From assembly GCF_963576545.1 (NCBI RefSeq), contig NC_083653.1, forward strand, positions 12,781,858-12,845,857: a DNA stretch of 64,000 nucleotides, read 5' to 3'. The notes beneath the pieces are model-generated. The model worked only from the letters and a program-made list of their open reading frames with translations, did no database searches and was not told the origin of the DNA. Within the stretch, counting starts at the first letter, position 1. Each line of letters starts with the position of its first letter. Below, one piece after another: positions 58,913 through 64,000 of the stretch. The DNA comes from Limanda limanda. Lineage: Eukaryota; Chordata; Actinopteri; Pleuronectiformes; Pleuronectidae. A program made the translations under genes and the position numbers.

Positions 58913-60076
58913 ATGGCGACCGCAACGTCCAACCACTACAGCGTGCTCACCACCCCCAGCAGCGCGCCGCCGCCGCACTCGGAGTCCGGGAGCATGCAGC
59001 AGGCGGCCGCGTACAGGGACGCGCACAGCCTGCTCCAGAACGACTACAGCACGCTGCCGGGCGGGGGGCTTCCGCTCAGCCACGCGCACCAGTGGATCGC
59101 GGCGCTGTCTCACGGGGACAGCGGGACCCCCTGGCCGGCCAGTCCCCTCGGAGAGCAGGACGTGAAGCCCGTGCTGCACGACAGCGACCGCGAGGAGCTG
59201 CAGAACTCCAGCAGTCTGCAGCAGCAGCAGCAACAGCGACACCCTCACCTCGCGCACCAGCAGGCGCATCACGACGCCAGAGCATGGCGAACCAGCACGA
59301 CCACCACACACATCCCCGGGATGGCGACGTCTGAGGGCCAGAGCCTGGTGTATTCCCAGTCCGGCTTCGGCCTGATGCCGGGGGGAGAGCAAGGGGGGAT
59401 GCATCACCACCCCCTCCGGGATGAGGACCACCACAGCCTCAGTCCGCATCTCAGCGACCACGGAGGCGGCCCCGGGGCCCACCAGCAGTCTCTCTCGCAC
59501 CATCACCAGCACGGGGGCCACCAGGACCATTCGGACGAAGACACGCCGACCTCCGACGAGTTGGAGCAGTTCGCCAAGCAGTTCAAGCAGCGGCGCATCA
59601 AGCTGGGCTTCACCCAGGCGGACGTGGGACTGGCTCTGGGGACGCTGTATGGAAACGTCTTCTCTCAGACCACCATTTGCAGGTTCGAGGCGCTCCAGCT
59701 CAGCTTCAAAAACATGTGCAAACTCAAGCCCTTGTTGAACAAGTGGCTGGAGGAGGCGGACTCCACGTCGGGCAGCCCCACCAGCCTGGATAAAATCGCG
59801 GCGCAGGGGAGGAAAAGGAAAAAGAGGACCTCCATCGAGGTGGGCGTCAAGGGGGCTCTGGAGAGCCATTTTCTCAAATGTCCAAAACCCGGAGCGGCGG
59901 AGATCACCTCCCTGGCGGAGAGTCTGCAGCTGGAGAAGGAGGTGGTGAGGGTTTGGTTCTGTAACCGGCGGCAGAAGGAGAAGAGGATGACCCCCATTGG
60001 GGGACAGATACCGGGAGGAGAGGACATGTACGGGGACAGCCCTCCTCACCACGGAGCACAGACTCCTGTGCAGTGA
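58913..60076 (+). CDS. pou3f2: POU class 3 homeobox 2 (Brn-2 type) transcription factor
   Basis: Nuclear DNA-binding factor of neural progenitors; binds octamer-like ATGCAAAT sites. Single-exon, 387 aa. Start at [12 protein letters not shown], the class 3 beginning. [14 protein letters not shown] at about 55-68 and a Q/H-rich linker (LQQQQQQRH about 102-110; HHHQH about 196-200) come first. The POU-specific domain spans about 213-285 ([19 protein letters not shown] ... [10 protein letters not shown]), then a linker and [11 protein letters not shown]. The homeodomain spans about 301-360 with the recognition helix VWFCNRRQ at 347-354. The tail reads [14 protein letters not shown]...QTPVQ. The start, the [10 protein letters not shown] segment and the tail match POU3F2 better than POU3F1, 3 or 4. 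Shorter than the mammalian protein (about 443 aa) because the long Gly and Gln runs are absent. Teleosts have two paralogues (a and b); which one this is cannot be told. Confidence 0.96.
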   Translation: MATATSNHYSVLTTPSSAPPPHSESGSMQQAAAYRDAHSLLQNDYSTLPGGGLPLSHAHQWIAALSHGDSGTPWPASPLGEQDVKPVLHDSDREELQNSSSLQQQQQQRHPHLAHQQAHHDARAWRTSTTTTHIPGMATSEGQSLVYSQSGFGLMPGGEQGGMHHHPLRDEDHHSLSPHLSDHGGGPGAHQQSLSHHHQHGGHQDHSDEDTPTSDELEQFAKQFKQRRIKLGFTQADVGLALGTLYGNVFSQTTICRFEALQLSFKNMCKLKPLLNKWLEEADSTSGSPTSLDKIAAQGRKRKKRTSIEVGVKGALESHFLKCPKPGAAEITSLAESLQLEKEVVRVWFCNRRQKEKRMTPIGGQIPGGEDMYGDSPPHHGAQTPVQ

Positions 60077-60830
60077 CCTCAGCTTTATCCTGAGCCACAC
60101 ACGGACCCCATCACGGAGGTATAAGTCCTTCCTTATTTCTTTGACTCTGTGCTGGAAGCTGCTCGGTACTGGACCTCAGCCAGTTGTAATGTTGGACCCT
60201 GGACTGACACAGCGGGGAGATACACTGCTGCAGAAAATACGCATAGCGGAGATGATGGAGAGGGTTCATGGCGCGGGGCTGCCAGGCGCATTGGGATACG
60301 ACTGGCGTGTGAAAACCAAAAAAAAAGAGAAAAGAAAAGGAAAAGAAATCACAAATCTGCTATTCTACACCTTCAAGGCGCCGGCGTGTCATTATTCAAG
60401 GTGTCACAACAAGGGGGACAGAGGCAGGGTGTGTGTGTTGATGTGGACACGAGGTTGTCCACAGGGGGGAAATATAAAAACTAGCTCCGGGCGTGATGTG
60501 GAAGAGTCGCAGCCAGAGTCAGACTCCGAGTGGGTAAATAAACGCCATCTTTCCATCATAACAAGAGCAACAGGGGTTCTTCATTCACACACACAGGCAG
60601 AGAGAAAGCGAGAGAGAGAGGGCTGCAATGGCAGACACCTGCTGTAGCCTGCTATGTTAAAAATGAAGGCCAATACCAACCAATTATTATTATTATTTTG
60701 ATACTATTATTGTTATTATTATGTCATCATCATGACCAATCAAAATGTGTTGATCTAATGTCAAAATGCATCAGTATATTTATTATTTATTTAATGTGTT
60801 AAAGAAAACAATCTGACATTGCAATAAATT
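60077..60830 (+). terminator. 3' UTR and possible polyadenylation signal of pou3f2
   Basis: Follows the stop directly. The first AATAAA downstream that sits in an AT-rich tail is at 60823-60828. Frames of 216 and 111 aa start near or within it but look like read-through of GC-rich DNA. A later site, for example beyond 61 kb, cannot be excluded. Confidence 0.45.
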
Positions 60831-60839
60831 CTATGTAAT

Positions 60840-62290
60840 AATAACAATAATAGTAATAATAATATTCATGATAATGGTAGTGAGTATTGGTTGATGCTTT
60901 TCTTTCCGTGCAGACTTTGCTGGGCGCCTGTTTACAGTGTGTTTTTTGCTGTTTATTATCTTATTTCTGTACTTTTCCAAAATGCTGTGAAACGATAAAG
61001 ACCAAGACTGTCCGGCTGCAACACTCGAAGCAGTTCAGCCCAATTTGCCTTCCTTTCCTATAAGAAGAAGAAGAAGAAGAAAAAAAACCAACACAGAAAT
61101 ATAAAAAAAAACAAAAACAAAAAAATATGAAAATAATGGTTACAAAAAAAAAAAGATCAAAAAACTGAATATATCCTGGTACCAGCTCTGGCCGCAGTGG
61201 CTCCACTACTTCTACTGTATGACTCATTCATTCACTGAGAAGACAATTTGTGGGATGTATCTCCATTCGTTTTCGTATGGCTTCGTTTGTTTGTATATTT
61301 GTTTGTTTGTTTGTTCGGTTTTCTCTGTCAGTCTGTGCCAAAGCACAAACACAGACACGTGCTCTTGTGCCACTTTAATCCTGTGATTTATGAACCTGAT
61401 CTGACGGTGGAGGGTTACATGGGGAAATCCAGCAGTGAAGTTGGAGATTTTATTCTCTGACTCAAATTCAAAGATAAAGTATCGATTTTTGTTTTTTTCA
61501 TCAGACACACAAATTTAACTGAAGGGTGTACATGACTTGAGGAAAAATGTAATATCTGAAATTAGTTATTTTCAGAATTACGGAGGAGTTACAGAAGTTT
61601 TTTGCGTTTCAAAAAACTTTATGAACTCAAGGCCCAGTTAACAATAACAAAGTGGATCAATAACCAAACAATCAACTCCATTTTTTCTTTTTTTCTTCAC
61701 GAATTAATAGAAATTACGCTTAGCAAGCTTTTTAAACAATTTAATGCATTTCAAGGACACATTGCATAATTCTAATAATAACACACGTTTGGCCTGATAT
61801 TGTTTTAATCCCTATAAAGACAATACGTGTAATTCTGAACACGTCACTTCGATCCTTCAGCTGAATTTGAGTGTCTGACGCGGAAAGAGGGAAAAAAAGA
61901 AAATCAACCAAACCAAAACAAAAATCGCATTGACCTGAAATCTGTGATCAAACCAAGAAGGAGGCGGAGAAAAGAAATCAACGATTGCACAATTTCTATA
62001 TGCTTTTTTGTCATTAAATCGTAATTGTTTTCTACAACACTCCAGTCTTTTGCACGTTTGTTCAGCTCCACGACAAGAAACGAGACGCTACTGACAACAA
62101 AGCCTTCTGTTGTGTTTATGTTTTGTTTTTGTTTCCTCGTGCGCGGCCTCGCATTGTGACGATGGATTTTTATCAATCCGTCTCGGCTGCTTAAAATTGT
62201 CCTTCAGCTGTTTCGTGTGTATCCTGCCGCTGATGTTGTTGTGTGGGGAGACGCTATAATCCGTGAAGATGCTAACACACACAGACACAC
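60840..62290. other. AT-rich downstream flank, no gene seen
   Basis: Simple (AAG)n and A-rich runs at 61065-61160 and TTTG repeats at 61285-61316. It may include a longer pou3f2 3' UTR. No coding feature. Confidence 0.4.
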
Positions 62291-62299
62291 ACACAGCCA

Positions 62300-62400
62300 G
62301 TGCGAGGGCCTCCAATTGAAATACATGGCGTTTAATGAGACTAATATTTTTAATCAGGGACAAATATGAGAGCTAATTGACAATTATGACGAAAAGATGT
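62300..62400. promoter_or_regulatory. Candidate conserved noncoding stretch
   Basis: CTCCAATTGAAATACATGGC, GTTTAATGAGACTAATATTTTTAATCAG and GAGCTAATTGACAATTATGACG give many TAAT/ATTA cores within 100 bp. Inference only. Confidence 0.22.
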
Positions 62401-62579
62401 CAGGACAATGAATGCAGTTTGTGCACAGGCCTGTGTGTAGGCGATGAATCAAGAAGGGGAGATGTCATGTGGGCCAAACTGCAAGGTGTAGGACACAAGG
62501 TGGACCAATATAAACAATATAAATCAGACTGGTTTGAGTTATATGGAAAACAAATTGGCCTTTGCTTTCATTGTCCACC

Positions 62580-64000
62580 ATAAAATAATTGTAAACAAGT
62601 TTTATTCATCATTTTGACACATACAATATTTTTTTTAATGGAAAATATGAGTGAATACACAATATATCATTTATAATAAACAATACAAATTTCATCTTAA
62701 TACATGGGAAGCAGGTGAACGCAGTGTAAAGTCAAACGTTGCCATATTTCAGGGATTTTGTTGCAGAAAGATGTTGTTATTAATTTCATTATTATTATTT
62801 CTATTATTTTATTATTCTTTCCACCTGTTATATTTGGCGCTTGCTTGTTTTTTGTTTTTTTTTACCGTATCTCTGTTTCCTTATGTTTGTCTTTACTTCG
62901 TGTTTAATTCTTTTTATTAATATTCTTATTATTATTATAAGCTTGAGCGGTTCATTGGCCAACTCAGGAATCAGTGTGCTGGTGCCACCTAGTGGATGTT
63001 ATCAGTAGTAGTGGTTAAAGGCTTGGAGATGAATGTAGGATGATGACCTCATGGACAGGGACTGTTCAGTCAGGGATGCACTTATATATATATTTATTTT
63101 ATTTATTTATTATTCTTTCTAAATTATAACATGAAACTGCTCATGCCTTCTGTATTAGTTCCCAGGTTTTTAAAGAGTGTATCCACCGGAGCAGAAATCC
63201 ATTCCGATTCATTCTGTTTCTAGGATTTTAGAACAGAATATTTTTAATCCAAGATCCTGTATTAATTTCACCATGACAAATTTTGTCCTTGTCAGTTTAG
63301 TCAGATGCAATGCTATATTTTTTAAATCCCAAATTTAAAGTAATTTCCTTAGAAGTTTTCTGGACGGGATGATAGCTTCACTGAGGGGAAGTAAAGATGA
63401 AATTCAAAGATCAATTCTTTAGGGTAAAGTGTTTAGTTACAGTTATGTAAATAAAACCTGCAAAAACACGTATGTATTTGACAACAAGTCCAAAAAATAT
63501 CCAATTAATTAAAAAGAGCTTTATTTTGAAGGGCTGATTGATTTGTGTTGGGGGACCCTGATTTATTCCCTCAGCATTTCTAAAAGCCTGGCTACAGTCC
63601 CTCTTATAAATTATGATCCTTATCTGCGTCAGTCTTAACCTGAGTAATTCACATTTCGTATTTATTCACAAAATATTTCCATCTTTATATTTTATCTGTT
63701 TTCAGTAAGTCTCTAAACAGCAGTGACAGGCTTCAGTTTTCTGTCATAGCGGCCTGTTTACCGCTGTGATTTCATAGCCTCATCTCAGCTTTTACTTTGA
63801 AATATGAGCCAGTGTGTGTCGTTTTGGGGAAAAAAAGAAAAAAAAGAATGAAAGTGTGTGTGTGCATGTTAAGTCAGGCCTAAACACAGCTCTCTGGAGG
63901 ACCCTATTGCCTGGATTCTGTCCTATCAGCAGGCGACCATCTGCCCTCCTCCTGGCCCTCACGCTCCTACAGGCATCCCCTGCATTATTCATATCTCCAC
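62580..64000. other. AT-rich flank, no gene seen
   Basis: T-rich and ATT-rich words near 62780-62940. From about 63700 composition becomes more mixed, but nothing can be named. Confidence 0.4.

Noticed and set aside
58880..60100. 406-aa frame antisense to pou3f2
   Set aside because: A shadow of a GC-rich coding sequence. It has no domain, and the sense strand carries a complete POU protein.
59997..60647. 216-aa frame overlapping the pou3f2 end
   Set aside because: It lies in another frame over the coding end and 3' UTR and has no protein-like domain or splice support.

Overview
This window looks like the nuclear genome of a ray-finned (teleost) fish. It has spliced vertebrate genes with short exons and GT-AG introns, a single-exon POU class III gene, very dense (CA/GT)n and (CT)n microsatellites, and many small DNA-transposon derivatives of types common in fish (piggyBac, hAT, MITE-like). 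All gene models here were built by eye from splice sites, reading phase and recalled protein families; no search was run.

Layout. Positions 1-7.2 kb are a repeat-rich intergenic region. It holds a retro-insertion with a 17-bp target duplication, a 1.6-kb fold-back piggyBac element with TTAA flanks, relics of a tmem63a 3' region, and one possible terminal exon with a CCHC zinc-knuckle pattern. Positions 7.24-15.2 kb (+) hold a 22-coding-exon TMEM63/CSC1-type mechanosensitive channel gene (808 aa). Positions 15.2-18.5 kb hold a degraded piggyBac end with a transposase relic, a ten-copy 37-bp minisatellite, and a 0.9-kb hAT element carrying a broken fragment of the cysteamine dioxygenase gene ado. 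Positions 18.8-29.6 kb (-) hold a second TMEM63A-type gene (800 aa) with a long 3' UTR and a CpG-rich promoter. Both channel genes have the same 22 coding exons with the same phases, are open throughout and converge tail to tail. Copy 2 resembles vertebrate TMEM63A closely. Copy 1 is strongly diverged in its protein although several intron blocks are still almost identical.

Positions 29.7-57.5 kb form a gene desert of microsatellites, dispersed MITE copies and AT-rich or GC-rich islands that may be regulatory. Positions 57.5-60.8 kb hold pou3f2 (Brn-2/Oct-7 type neural POU-homeodomain factor, intronless, 387 aa), preceded by CpG-rich sequence and an unusual duplicated ~417-bp unit. Positions 60.8-64.0 kb are noncoding flank.

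Functional view. The channel pair is a local inverted duplication whose left breakpoint seems to lie inside the first intron, so copy 1 should lack the original promoter and has probably changed role or expression. The desert is the kind of territory in which distal enhancers of a developmental regulator such as pou3f2 are expected. The enhancer calls are inference only.
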